Source: SVEL01 sp045126475 (GTDB lineage Bacteria; Bacillota; Clostridia; Lachnospirales; Lachnospiraceae). Taken from it: 18,360 bases of DNA. This document shows positions 1 to 6,254 of this stretch, one piece after another. The position numbers and the translations under genes were made by a program. The stretch spans positions 1-18,360 of the forward strand of contig JBGVOL010000059.1 of assembly GCA_045126475.1 (NCBI GenBank), given 5' to 3'. Positions within the stretch are counted from its first letter, which is position 1. Every line of letters begins with the position of its first letter. The notes under the pieces were generated by a model, which saw nothing but the letters and a program-made list of their open reading frames with translations, had not been told where the DNA came from and did not search any database.

Positions 1-258
1 AATCATGATTTCGATCAAAGGAGAATAGCAAATATGCAATGTGTGAATTCTTCAGAATTACCTATATTGCAACTAGCTGACTTATTAATTGGGGCTGTAG
101 GATTTCATAATAGGGTGATTAATAATCCGAGTAAGGCAAAATTAGAGCTGGTTGAGTATATAAAAAATAGAAGTGGATATTTGCTTGAAAAATCAACCTG
201 TCCGTCAGAACAAAAATTCAATTTGTTTTTCATTAACTTGCAAGGAGAGGATATGTAA
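1..258 (+). CDS. DUF3800-type protein, C-terminal fragment (5' end outside window)
   Basis: The reading frame is open from the first base, so this is the 3' end of a longer gene, not a 74-residue protein starting at the internal ATG at 34. The visible 85 residues contain SSELPILQLADLLIGAVGF, which matches the C-terminal signature I recall for DUF3800 proteins (a Q-L-A-D motif followed by a small hydrophobic helix). DUF3800 proteins are thought to have an RNase H-like fold and are common in phages, islands and defence neighbourhoods; their biochemical role is not settled. The next gene starts 2 bp after the stop and its ribosome site lies inside this gene, so the two are probably co-transcribed. 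The stretch is visibly more AT-rich than the rnf region, consistent with acquired DNA. The family call is from memory of the motif; the catalytic N-terminus is not visible. Confidence 0.6.
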   Translation, partial: NHDFDQRRIANMQCVNSSELPILQLADLLIGAVGFHNRVINNPSKAKLELVEYIKNRSGYLLEKSTCPSEQKFNLFFINLQGEDM

Positions 259-259
259 A

Positions 260-805
260 ATGATATGTACAAAAGACGCATCTAAAGAATGTCTCCCAGA
301 TATAATAGAGTGTCAGAACTTGGTTGAATGGAACAATTATTTGAATCAGCTATATTCTGAAGTATTCAAACCACAATTGATAGATGATGTTCCTATTTTT
401 AATGGTTTGAAAGTATTGAGTAGGCGGGAACCAAAGGATGGAGAATGGGAACATGGATTTACTCATATGACGCATGTTGATCTAAAACACAATTCTAATG
501 ATCCTAATGATCGTATTCCAGATTTGAGAAGAAGCGAACGCTTAAATTGGGTTAGACCGGTAATTCAAAATTTTGAGTGTGCATTAGAAAAAGATTGTGG
601 GAAAATACTATATTGGGAAGAAATGTTCAGAGGACGAATAAGATGTAACCTCTTATTTGCGGACGAAATATTTCAGGTTGTGCTTGAGAGAGCTAAGGGT
701 GTTTATTTCATTATTACAAGTTTTTATATTGAAAAAGATTGGGAATTGGATAAGCGAATAAAAAAATATGAAGCATATAAAAAACAGAAGACGCCATTGG
801 CATAG
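260..805 (+). CDS. Small protein resembling phage-associated PBECR-type nucleases, probably C-terminally frameshifted
   Basis: The frame is open further upstream, but ATG at 260 has an AAGGAGAGG ribosome site at 242-250 and sits 2 bp after the upstream stop, so it is the likely start (181 residues). No membrane segment or signal is seen. Visible features are a His-rich stretch HGFTHMTHVD, a basic RRSERLNWVRPVI segment, an Arg-rich RGRIRC element, and a C-terminal GVYFIITSFYIEKDWELDKR helix followed by lysine-rich sequence. This arrangement reminds me of the phage Barnase/EndoU/ColicinE5/RelE-like (PBECR) predicted RNases, but no catalytic set can be assigned by eye, so the function is tentative. 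The gene is coupled to a DUF3800 gene. The annotated end, KKQKTPLA, appears artificial: after an A6 run the -1 frame continues to 846 in protein-like sequence (see the separate entry). Confidence 0.5.
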   Translation: MICTKDASKECLPDIIECQNLVEWNNYLNQLYSEVFKPQLIDDVPIFNGLKVLSRREPKDGEWEHGFTHMTHVDLKHNSNDPNDRIPDLRRSERLNWVRPVIQNFECALEKDCGKILYWEEMFRGRIRCNLLFADEIFQVVLERAKGVYFIITSFYIEKDWELDKRIKKYEAYKKQKTPLA

Positions 806-846
806 TTACCAAAGACGTCCCAGCACATCCTTCTACAACATGGTAG
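781..846 (+). pseudogene. Out-of-frame C-terminal continuation of the 260-805 gene
   Basis: Downstream of the six-A run at 779-784, the frame one base back reads KTEDAIGIVTKDVPAHPSTTW and stops at TAG 844-846. This looks like ordinary coding sequence and a sensible C-terminus, unlike the in-frame ending. A seventh A in the run would join KYEAYKK directly to TEDAIGIVTKDVPAHPSTTW. The simplest reading is a one-base deletion in the homopolymer, either real or a sequencing error. Ribosomal slippage is possible but the codon phase does not fit a canonical -1 slippery heptamer. Confidence 0.45.
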
Positions 847-987
847 ATGATTAATTTGACTATACCATATATTCGATAAATGTCAAGTGAAAGATACAAA
901 TAAAAATCTGTAACAAAAAATACCAGTTTATTATTTATCCTAATCCATATAATATTCTCGTAACCAAGAAAAAGATTTTACATCACA

Positions 988-1017
988 GTATGTAATATCA
1001 TTTCAGGTAACAATATA
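988..1017 (+). promoter_or_regulatory. Candidate sigma-G (forespore) promoter for the SASP gene
   Basis: GTATG at 988-992 is followed by exactly 18 bases and then CAATATA at 1011-1017. The Bacillus subtilis sigma-G consensus is GHATR-N18-CATNHTA, so the -35 box matches fully, the spacer is exact and the -10 box has one mismatch. The start codon used (1039) lies about 15 bases past the expected transcription start, which leaves room for the TGGAGGA ribosome site at 1024-1030. SASP genes are classic sigma-G targets. Confidence 0.6.
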
Positions 1018-1038
1018 ATGGATTGGAGGATTACAATA

Positions 1039-1242
1039 ATGGGAAGTTCATCAAATAAGACAAACGTTCCAGAGGCTAAGTCAGCAATGAACAAGTTCAA
1101 GATGGAAGTAGCTACAGAGCTCGGTGTACCTTTAACAGACGGTTATAATGGTAACTTAACATCTGCTCAGAACGGTTCTGTTGGCGGTTATATGGTCAAG
1201 AAGATGATCGAAGCTCAGGAAAGACAGATGGCCGGCAAATAA
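1039..1242 (+). CDS. Alpha/beta-type small acid-soluble spore protein (SASP)
   Basis: This 67-residue protein coats and protects DNA in the dormant forespore by binding the double helix and shifting its conformation; it is later degraded by the germination protease GPR to feed outgrowth. The start at 1039 is chosen over ATG 1018 because TGGAGGA at 1024-1030 is correctly spaced and the family begins with a short polar Ser/Asn-rich leader, here MGSSSNK. Family marks are VPEAKSAMNKFKMEVATELG (residues 10-29), with the likely GPR cleavage site after Glu23 in MEVA, and NGSVGGYMVKKMI (45-57), the second conserved DNA-binding helix region. The length is standard. It stands alone, with a sigma-G-like promoter before it and a strong terminator behind, as expected for a monocistronic late sporulation gene. 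Confidence 0.93.
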   Translation: MGSSSNKTNVPEAKSAMNKFKMEVATELGVPLTDGYNGNLTSAQNGSVGGYMVKKMIEAQERQMAGK

Positions 1243-1266
1243 CGGTTGAAGTCATAATAAAACCGG

Positions 1267-1300
1267 AAAGGCGAACCTATATAGGTTCGCCTTTTTGCTA
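1267..1300 (+). terminator. Rho-independent terminator of the SASP gene
   Basis: Bases 1267-1294 form a perfect 28-nt palindrome with 14-nt arms (left arm AAAGGCGAACCTAT), ending in CTTTTTG. The GC-rich part of the stem plus the T5 run at 1292-1296 makes a strong + strand terminator. It lies immediately beyond the stop of the convergent minus-strand gene at 1298, so the hairpin may also serve that gene, although the tail on that side (TTTCCGGTTTT) is poorer. Confidence 0.88.
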
Positions 1301-2407
1301 GGCGTTTTTTAAAAACTCAAGTACATGTGATATATATTTCATTATACAGTCAGTATCATTGCAAAAGTCATCCGTCAGTTCAAAATATGTCTTTTTGTCA
1401 TAATAATCGATTTTAAAGTAAGGTGATACAATTTCTGAGTATTGAGGTAGAAATTGTCCTGTTTTCTTACTGTAGCAGTTTGCGGCCTTGGCTCTGGTGC
1501 GGTAATTTTTATCAACATAAAAAGCAACACTTTTATGGATAGACATATCTTCTTCGGGAAGATAGTAGTAGTCTTTGTAGTTTGGGTAGAAAAATTTCAA
1601 TTCGTCGGTATAAACCTGTATTTTCAGCTTCAATTTGTTTTCAAATGCAGTCATGTAAAATTCATGACTTCCAAATGATACCCTTTTTTGTACAGGCGTA
1701 TCCAAAGCAAATTCAAATACAGCCTCCTTTTTTGTCAAGGAGTCAGACGAGGTATAGGTATCAACAGTGAGGGATTTGAATTGAAATTTATTTTCAAAAA
1801 TATCCGCATATGCCAGAATATTCACAAGAGTTACCATACCTTTTATATCTTCATAGTTATGAAGAAGCAGGAATTCCAGTGCCTGTTCGTCATGATTTTC
1901 CATGAATTTATAATAAACAGATATAAGGTCACCGCCGGAAAAAATGTCATTTCTGTTTAAATCAAAGAAGGCCTCCATGGTCTTCTGTTTTAAATTTTCT
2001 GTTTTAAATATATTTTTTATGCGTGAAGCATATTTATATAAGTCAATGTGAACAAAAGAAGAAAAATCAAAAAGGATGTTATAGCTGCAGCACTTTGCCT
2101 CAATATACGGGATGTCAAAGCCCTGTCCGTTGTAATGTATGAGACATGAATATTTTTTTGCAAAATTAATAAACTCCAGAATAATCAAAGATTCCTCAGA
2201 ATAGTCATCAAGGAACCACTGAATGGAGTGAAAAGTAGCCGTCGTTCTATCAGCGTAAAGAACACCAATCATATATAATTTTGTATTCTTGGCAGAAAAA
2301 CCTGTTGTCTCAATATCGAAAAATAATGACTTGTCAAAATCAATCATTTTATATTTTGGGGCTAACGATATAAAATTTATTCCCGTATCATTTTTTTCTA
2401 TTTTCAT
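1298..2407 (-). CDS. YprB-like DEDD 3'-5' exonuclease / RNase H-like domain protein
   Basis: This 369-residue protein has the motifs of the RNase_H_2/YprB branch of the DEDD exonuclease superfamily. Exo I is LFFDIETTG (residues 28-36, Asp31 and Glu33 as metal ligands), Exo II is HYNGQGFDIPYIE (91-103, Asp98), and the Exo III region is LLHNYEDIKGM (181-191, Asp187 with an upstream His/Tyr). Such domains use two metal ions to remove nucleotides from DNA or RNA 3' ends; the substrate of this branch is not established. Residues from about 205 to 369 form an extra C-terminal region that I do not recognise. No helicase or polymerase domain is attached. The ATG at 2407 follows a clear AAGGAGTGAG ribosome site, and an extended -10 promoter lies just upstream. 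The gene is monocistronic and diverges from the rnf operon. Confidence 0.8.
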   Translation of the reverse strand: MKIEKNDTGINFISLAPKYKMIDFDKSLFFDIETTGFSAKNTKLYMIGVLYADRTTATFHSIQWFLDDYSEESLIILEFINFAKKYSCLIHYNGQGFDIPYIEAKCCSYNILFDFSSFVHIDLYKYASRIKNIFKTENLKQKTMEAFFDLNRNDIFSGGDLISVYYKFMENHDEQALEFLLLHNYEDIKGMVTLVNILAYADIFENKFQFKSLTVDTYTSSDSLTKKEAVFEFALDTPVQKRVSFGSHEFYMTAFENKLKLKIQVYTDELKFFYPNYKDYYYLPEEDMSIHKSVAFYVDKNYRTRAKAANCYSKKTGQFLPQYSEIVSPYFKIDYYDKKTYFELTDDFCNDTDCIMKYISHVLEFLKNA

Positions 2408-2434
2408 AATCTCACTCCTTTTGATACCCTAATC

Positions 2435-2443
2435 ATTATAGCA
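2435..2443 (-). promoter_or_regulatory. Extended -10 promoter of the YprB-like gene
   Basis: On the minus strand the sequence reads TGCTATAAT, a perfect -10 box with the TGn extension. The expected start is about 20 bases before the ATG at 2407. No good -35 box lies 17 bases upstream (the region is a T-run), which is tolerated with an extended -10. Confidence 0.6.
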
Positions 2444-2483
2444 AATTTTTGCCAAAAAAAATAGAAAAATAATTATGTTTCTA

Positions 2484-2512
2484 TTGAGAAAAAGTCCTGT
2501 TTATATTATTAT
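2484..2512 (+). promoter_or_regulatory. Sigma-A promoter of the rnf operon
   Basis: TTGAGA at 2484-2489, a 17-base spacer, and TATTAT at 2507-2512 match the housekeeping consensus in ten of twelve positions. The predicted transcript starts near 2519, about 20 bases before the rnfC start codon at 2541, leaving just enough leader for the AAGGAGG ribosome site at 2528-2534. No operator-like inverted repeat was seen between the two divergent promoters. Confidence 0.65.
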
Positions 2513-2540
2513 CAGAGTATCATTATTAAGGAGGTCTTTT

Positions 2541-3854
2541 ATGTCTGTTTTGACTTTCAGGGGTGGTGTTCATCCAAAAGATGGAAAAGATTTATCAAAG
2601 GCAAGTGCTATAAAAAAATATATTCCTACAGGTGATATTGTAATACCGCTTTCACAACATATCGGAGCGCCTGCAAAGCCTATTGTGGCAGTCGGTGACA
2701 GAGTGCTGACCGGTCAGAAAATAGGTGAGGCTGCAGGCTTTATTTCTGCTAATGTTCACTCATCAGTTTCAGGTATCGTAAAGAAAATTGAGTTAAGAAC
2801 AGTGGCAAACGGCAGTAAAGTTGAGTCAGTCATTATAGAAAACGACAATCTGTACGAGGAGTACGTTTGGAATTTAAAAGAATATGACATGATGACAAAG
2901 GAGGAAAAACGTGATGCCATAAAGGAGGCAGGTATCGTCGGAATGGGCGGTGCGGGCTTTCCTACACATGTAAAGCTTACACCGAAAGATGACAATGTAA
3001 TTGATTATGTTATTGTAAACGGTGCCGAATGTGAACCTTATCTTACGTCAGATTACAGGAGAATGATTGAAGAGCCGGAGATTCTCGTTGAAGGCCTTAA
3101 AATGGTTCTTTCTCTTTTTGACAATGCAAAGGGAATAATTGCGGTTGAAGATAATAAACTTGATGCAATAATCGGGCTTAAGAAGCTTGTCAAACAGGAA
3201 AAAAACATTGATGTAAAGGCTGTGTATACAAAGTATCCCCAGGGAGGAGAGAGAGCCCTCATCAATGCAGTTACCGGTAGAACGGTCAATTCATCTATGC
3301 TTCCTGCTGATGTGGGATGTGTGGTAAATAATGTTGATACAATTTTTGCCATATACAATGCATTGCAAAATCATAAACCTCTCACATCAAGAGTCATTAC
3401 GATCACGGGAGATGCAGTAACTAATCCATGCAATTTCCTTGCACCAGTCGGAACTGATGTGAATGAACTGATTGAGGCCGCAGGTGGGTTTAAGACTGAA
3501 CCTGAAAAAATCATAAGTGGCGGACCTATGATGGGTACTGCACTATTTTCAACGGATATTCCGGTTACAAAGGGTACAAGTGCAATACTTGCATTTAAGA
3601 AGGATCCTGTTTCGCAGGTTGAGTCATCTCCATGCATTAACTGCGGAAGATGTCTGTCAGTCTGTCCGGGTCGTGTTATGCCTGCAAGACTTGCGGATTA
3701 TGCAGAGCACGGTGATGTTGAAAGCTTTGTTGCAAATTATGGTATGGAGTGTTGTGAGTGCGGATGTTGTTCATATATTTGTCCGGCAAAACGTAATCTT
3801 ACACAGGCAATAAAATCAATGCGCAAGGATATTCTTGCCAGCAGAAAAAAGTAG
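2541..3854 (+). CDS. rnfC: Rnf complex subunit C (NADH-binding, iron-sulfur)
   Basis: RnfC is the peripheral cytoplasmic subunit of the ferredoxin:NAD+ oxidoreductase. It binds NAD(H) through a Complex-I-51-kDa-like fold with FMN and passes electrons through two [4Fe-4S] clusters. The ATG at 2541 (437 residues) is used because AAGGAGG at 2528-2534 is ideally spaced and the family opens with TFRGGVHP. The longer frame from 2475 would lie over the promoter. Diagnostic motifs are GMGGAGFPTHVKL and NGAECEPYLTSDYR, the flavin/nucleotide region. Near the C-terminus are two cluster-binding sets, CINCGRCLSVCP (Cys365, 368, 371, 375) and CCECGCCSYICP (Cys404, 407, 410, 414). It is the first gene of rnfCDGEAB. 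The next ribosome site overlaps its stop codon, showing tight coupling. Confidence 0.96.
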   Translation: MSVLTFRGGVHPKDGKDLSKASAIKKYIPTGDIVIPLSQHIGAPAKPIVAVGDRVLTGQKIGEAAGFISANVHSSVSGIVKKIELRTVANGSKVESVIIENDNLYEEYVWNLKEYDMMTKEEKRDAIKEAGIVGMGGAGFPTHVKLTPKDDNVIDYVIVNGAECEPYLTSDYRRMIEEPEILVEGLKMVLSLFDNAKGIIAVEDNKLDAIIGLKKLVKQEKNIDVKAVYTKYPQGGERALINAVTGRTVNSSMLPADVGCVVNNVDTIFAIYNALQNHKPLTSRVITITGDAVTNPCNFLAPVGTDVNELIEAAGGFKTEPEKIISGGPMMGTALFSTDIPVTKGTSAILAFKKDPVSQVESSPCINCGRCLSVCPGRVMPARLADYAEHGDVESFVANYGMECCECGCCSYICPAKRNLTQAIKSMRKDILASRKK

Positions 3855-3867
3855 GAGGTAACAGCAA

Positions 3868-4893
3868 ATGAGTAAATTATTGAAGGTCTCATCGAACCCC
3901 CATGTTCGTGATAACAGTTCAACAACATCCATAATGCTTGATGTTATTATTGCGTTGATACCGGCCACCATATTCGGTATTTACAATGCAGGAAGTAATG
4001 CTCTTCATGCAGCACTTCTTATTCTTGTAACCGTAGGTTCCTGTGTATTGTTTGAGTTTTTATATCAGTTCATCATTTTTTACATTAACCACCATACTTA
4101 TATCGTTGGCGCAAGTGTTTTATTTGAGTTTATATATCATAAGCACACGAAACAGAAAGTGACGGTGACAGATATGAGTGCTGCACTTACAGGACTTCTT
4201 CTTGCGTTGAATCTTCCGCCGACATTTCCTATATGGATGGCTGTAATTGGTGCGGCATTTGCCATAATTGTTGTAAAACAGGTATTTGGCGGACTTGGAC
4301 AGAATATTATGAATCCGGCCCTTGGTGCAAGATGTTTCCTGTTCTTGTCATTCAGTGCAGCAATGACAACATTTTCATATGACGGTGTGACAGGTGCAAC
4401 ACCGCTCTATACATTAAAAACAACGGGGGAAGTCGCAAGTCTGTCTGATATGTTTATTGGTACAACCGGCGGAACAATAGGTGAGACAAGTGTGATTGCA
4501 CTTCTTATTGGTGCAGTGTATCTTCTTGTGAAAAAGATAATTGATTTCAGAATTCCTTTATTTTACCTGTTGACTTTCTCTGTATTCATACTTATATTTG
4601 GGGACAGGTCATTTGATATAGAATATCTTCTTGCACAGCTTTGCGGCGGTGGACTTATGCTCGGTGCATTCTTTATGGCTACGGATTATGTTACATCACC
4701 TATAACTCCTGTGGGACGTATTGTATTCGGAGTACTTCTGGGACTGCTTACGGGAATCTTCAGAGTGTTTGGTGCAAATGCAGAAGGTGTTTCATTTGCC
4801 ATTATTTTCTGCAATCTGCTTGTACCTCTTATTGAAAAAGTTACAAAACCAAGGCCTTTTGGTTATGAACATATGAAGAAGGAGGGGAAATAA
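3868..4893 (+). CDS. rnfD: Rnf complex subunit D (flavinylated membrane subunit) with internal repeat
   Basis: RnfD is a polytopic membrane subunit, NqrB-like, that carries covalent FMN and takes part in Na+/H+ translocation. The acceptor motif DGVTGAT at residues 172-178 predicts FMN on Thr178 through a phosphoester bond made by ApbE. Other family marks are TDMSAALTGLLLALNLPP (101-118) and GGLGQNIMNPALGARCFL (141-158). The gene has an AGGAGGT ribosome site overlapping the rnfC stop and its own stop abuts the rnfG start. It is unusual at 341 residues; from memory relatives are about 310-320. Residues 55-66 (TVGSCVLFEFLY) recur as 79-90 (IVGASVLFEFIY), with a hydrophobic FIIFYINHHTYIV segment between, so about 24 residues appear duplicated in the region joining the second and third membrane helices. 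The frame is intact, so the protein is likely functional. Confidence 0.95.
   Translation: MSKLLKVSSNPHVRDNSSTTSIMLDVIIALIPATIFGIYNAGSNALHAALLILVTVGSCVLFEFLYQFIIFYINHHTYIVGASVLFEFIYHKHTKQKVTVTDMSAALTGLLLALNLPPTFPIWMAVIGAAFAIIVVKQVFGGLGQNIMNPALGARCFLFLSFSAAMTTFSYDGVTGATPLYTLKTTGEVASLSDMFIGTTGGTIGETSVIALLIGAVYLLVKKIIDFRIPLFYLLTFSVFILIFGDRSFDIEYLLAQLCGGGLMLGAFFMATDYVTSPITPVGRIVFGVLLGLLTGIFRVFGANAEGVSFAIIFCNLLVPLIEKVTKPRPFGYEHMKKEGK
4030..4143 (+). repeat. Diverged in-frame tandem duplication within rnfD (72-bp period)
   Basis: Codons 55-68 (from 4030) and 79-92 (from 4102) align at an offset of 72 bases. I count about 29 of 42 identical bases across these 14 codons, including an unbroken TTTGAGTTT core. 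Eight of the first twelve residues are identical. The divergence at third codon positions suggests an old duplication under selection rather than an assembly artefact. Convergence of short hydrophobic motifs cannot be fully excluded. Confidence 0.55.
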
Positions 4894-5547
4894 ATGAAAA
4901 ATCTTATTAAAGATGCGGTGATTTTATTTACAATAACCCTCATTGCAGGACTTTTTCTTGGTTTTGTCTTTGAATTTACAAAGGAGGACAGGGCATTACA
5001 GGCAGAAAAGAAAAAGAATAATGCATATAAGACTGTTTTCGTTGACTATGATGAATTCAAAGATGTGGACATGGAAAGTGTGACATTTGATGATATTGAT
5101 ATTTCTAAGATAACGGGACTCTCAGAGACACTGAAAAATGCCGGTTATGCTCAGAATGTTGTAACAATAGACGGCGCTGTTTCTGCCAACAATAATGGTT
5201 CAGTTATAGGTTATGCCATAACAGTAACTTCAAAGGAAGGTTATGGAGGAGACATTACATTTACAGTCGGAATAAACAATGAAGGTGTTGTTACAGGTGT
5301 ATCAATTCTAAGTATCAGTGAGACTGCCGGACTTGGAATGAATGCCAAGGAAAAGTCATTCCTTGATAAATACGTTGGAAAATCAGGTGGAAACTTTGTT
5401 GTAAATAAAGACAACAAGGATAATTTACCAAATGAGATTGACGCCATATCAGGCGCAACCATAACAACAAGGGCAATGACGAAAGGCGTAAATGCCGCAT
5501 ATATTACAGCTATGGAAATTATGTCAGGAGGTGATACTAATGAGTAA
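4894..5547 (+). CDS. rnfG: Rnf complex subunit G (FMN-carrying, single membrane anchor)
   Basis: RnfG is the NqrC-like subunit whose extracytoplasmic domain carries covalent FMN and relays electrons between the membrane subunits. The 217-residue product has one N-terminal membrane helix (about residues 7-28, ILFTITLIAGLFLGFVF) and an outside FMN-binding domain. The family glycine-rich strand GIAVTVxSKEGYGGDI-type sequence is present as YAITVTSKEGYGGDI, with ISETAGLGMNAKEKSF after it. The acceptor motif DAISGATITT (residues 183-192) predicts FMN on Thr189. The start codon directly follows the rnfD stop, with AAGGAGG at 4879-4885. The 3' end overlaps rnfE by 8 bases, so translation is coupled. 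Confidence 0.95.
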   Translation: MKNLIKDAVILFTITLIAGLFLGFVFEFTKEDRALQAEKKKNNAYKTVFVDYDEFKDVDMESVTFDDIDISKITGLSETLKNAGYAQNVVTIDGAVSANNNGSVIGYAITVTSKEGYGGDITFTVGINNEGVVTGVSILSISETAGLGMNAKEKSFLDKYVGKSGGNFVVNKDNKDNLPNEIDAISGATITTRAMTKGVNAAYITAMEIMSGGDTNE

Positions 5548-6253
5548 TGATAATAAAAAGTCAGGTTTTGCCATTGCAGGAGAACGTTTATTCAATGGTA
5601 TCATCAAAGAAAATCCTACACTTGTAATGATGCTTGGAATGTGTCCGACCCTTGCGGTTACAACATCCTGCATTAACGGTATCGGCATGGGACTTACTTC
5701 AACAGTTGTGCTTGCTCTTTCAAATGTTTTTGTTTCACTTCTCAGAAAGGTGATTCCTTCAAAGGTGAGAGTGCCGGCATTTATTGTTATAGTTGCAAGC
5801 TTTGTAACAATCGTAAAGTTCCTTCTTGAAGCATACATTCCGGAATTAAATGATTCACTGGGTATTTATATACCTCTTATCGTTGTTAACTGTATTATTC
5901 TCGGAAGAGCAGAGTCTTATGCATCAAAAAATCCGGTTATACCATCATTTTTTGACGGACTTGGTATGGGACTTGGATTTACGCTGGCTCTGGGGATTCT
6001 CGGAGCAGTGAGAGAAATAATAGGTTCAGGAAAAATATTCGGAATATCAATACTTCCTGATGGAATAGAACCCATAAGAGTAATCGGACTTGCACCGGGA
6101 GCATTCTTTGTTCTGGCCTGCCTCGTAGCAATTCAGAACAATATTAAGATACGAAATGGTAAGAAAGTAAAGGAAGATGCCGGATGCAGCGGAAACTGCA
6201 GTTCATGCGGTTCTTCATGCAAATCGGAAGAAATAGAAAAGGAGGAGGAGTAA
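5540..6253 (+). CDS. rnfE: Rnf complex subunit E (membrane) with Cys-rich C-terminal tail
   Basis: RnfE is a polytopic subunit (NqrD-like) that pairs pseudo-symmetrically with RnfA; together they hold a membrane-embedded iron-sulfur centre. The likely ligands are Cys35 in LGMCPTLAVT and Cys118 in IVVNCIILGR, matching the two equivalent cysteines in RnfA. The ATG at 5540 (237 residues) is preferred to an upstream ATG inside rnfG because AGGAGG at 5526-5531 is 8 bases away and the product starts like its relatives (KKSGFAIAGERLFNGI). About six membrane helices are predicted. The C-terminus is notable: after the last helix and a basic stretch it carries CSGNCSSCGSSC, four cysteines spaced CX3CX2CX3C, followed by an acidic end. 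By the positive-inside rule the basic run places this tail on the cytoplasmic side. Confidence 0.95.
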   Translation: MSNDNKKSGFAIAGERLFNGIIKENPTLVMMLGMCPTLAVTTSCINGIGMGLTSTVVLALSNVFVSLLRKVIPSKVRVPAFIVIVASFVTIVKFLLEAYIPELNDSLGIYIPLIVVNCIILGRAESYASKNPVIPSFFDGLGMGLGFTLALGILGAVREIIGSGKIFGISILPDGIEPIRVIGLAPGAFFVLACLVAIQNNIKIRNGKKVKEDAGCSGNCSSCGSSCKSEEIEKEEE

Positions 6254-6254
6254 G

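Noticed and set aside
779..785. AAAAAAC as a programmed -1 frameshift site
   Set aside because: The heptamer is not in the X XXY YYZ codon phase relative to the gene's frame, and only one tRNA could re-pair. A one-base indel is simpler.
714..899. Minus-strand frame of 61 codons across the end of the small accessory gene
   Set aside because: It overlaps the C-terminus and frameshifted tail of the plus-strand gene, has no ribosome site, and its sequence is explained as the complement of that coding DNA.
1018..1038. Earlier ATG for the SASP gene
   Set aside because: It overlaps the -10 region of the candidate sigma-G promoter and has no ribosome site; the ATG at 1039 has both the right spacing and a family-like N-terminus.
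2475..2540. Longer N-terminus for rnfC
   Set aside because: The segment overlaps the sigma-A promoter, would add a non-family hydrophobic-basic stretch, and lacks a ribosome site, while AAGGAGG is ideally placed for 2541.
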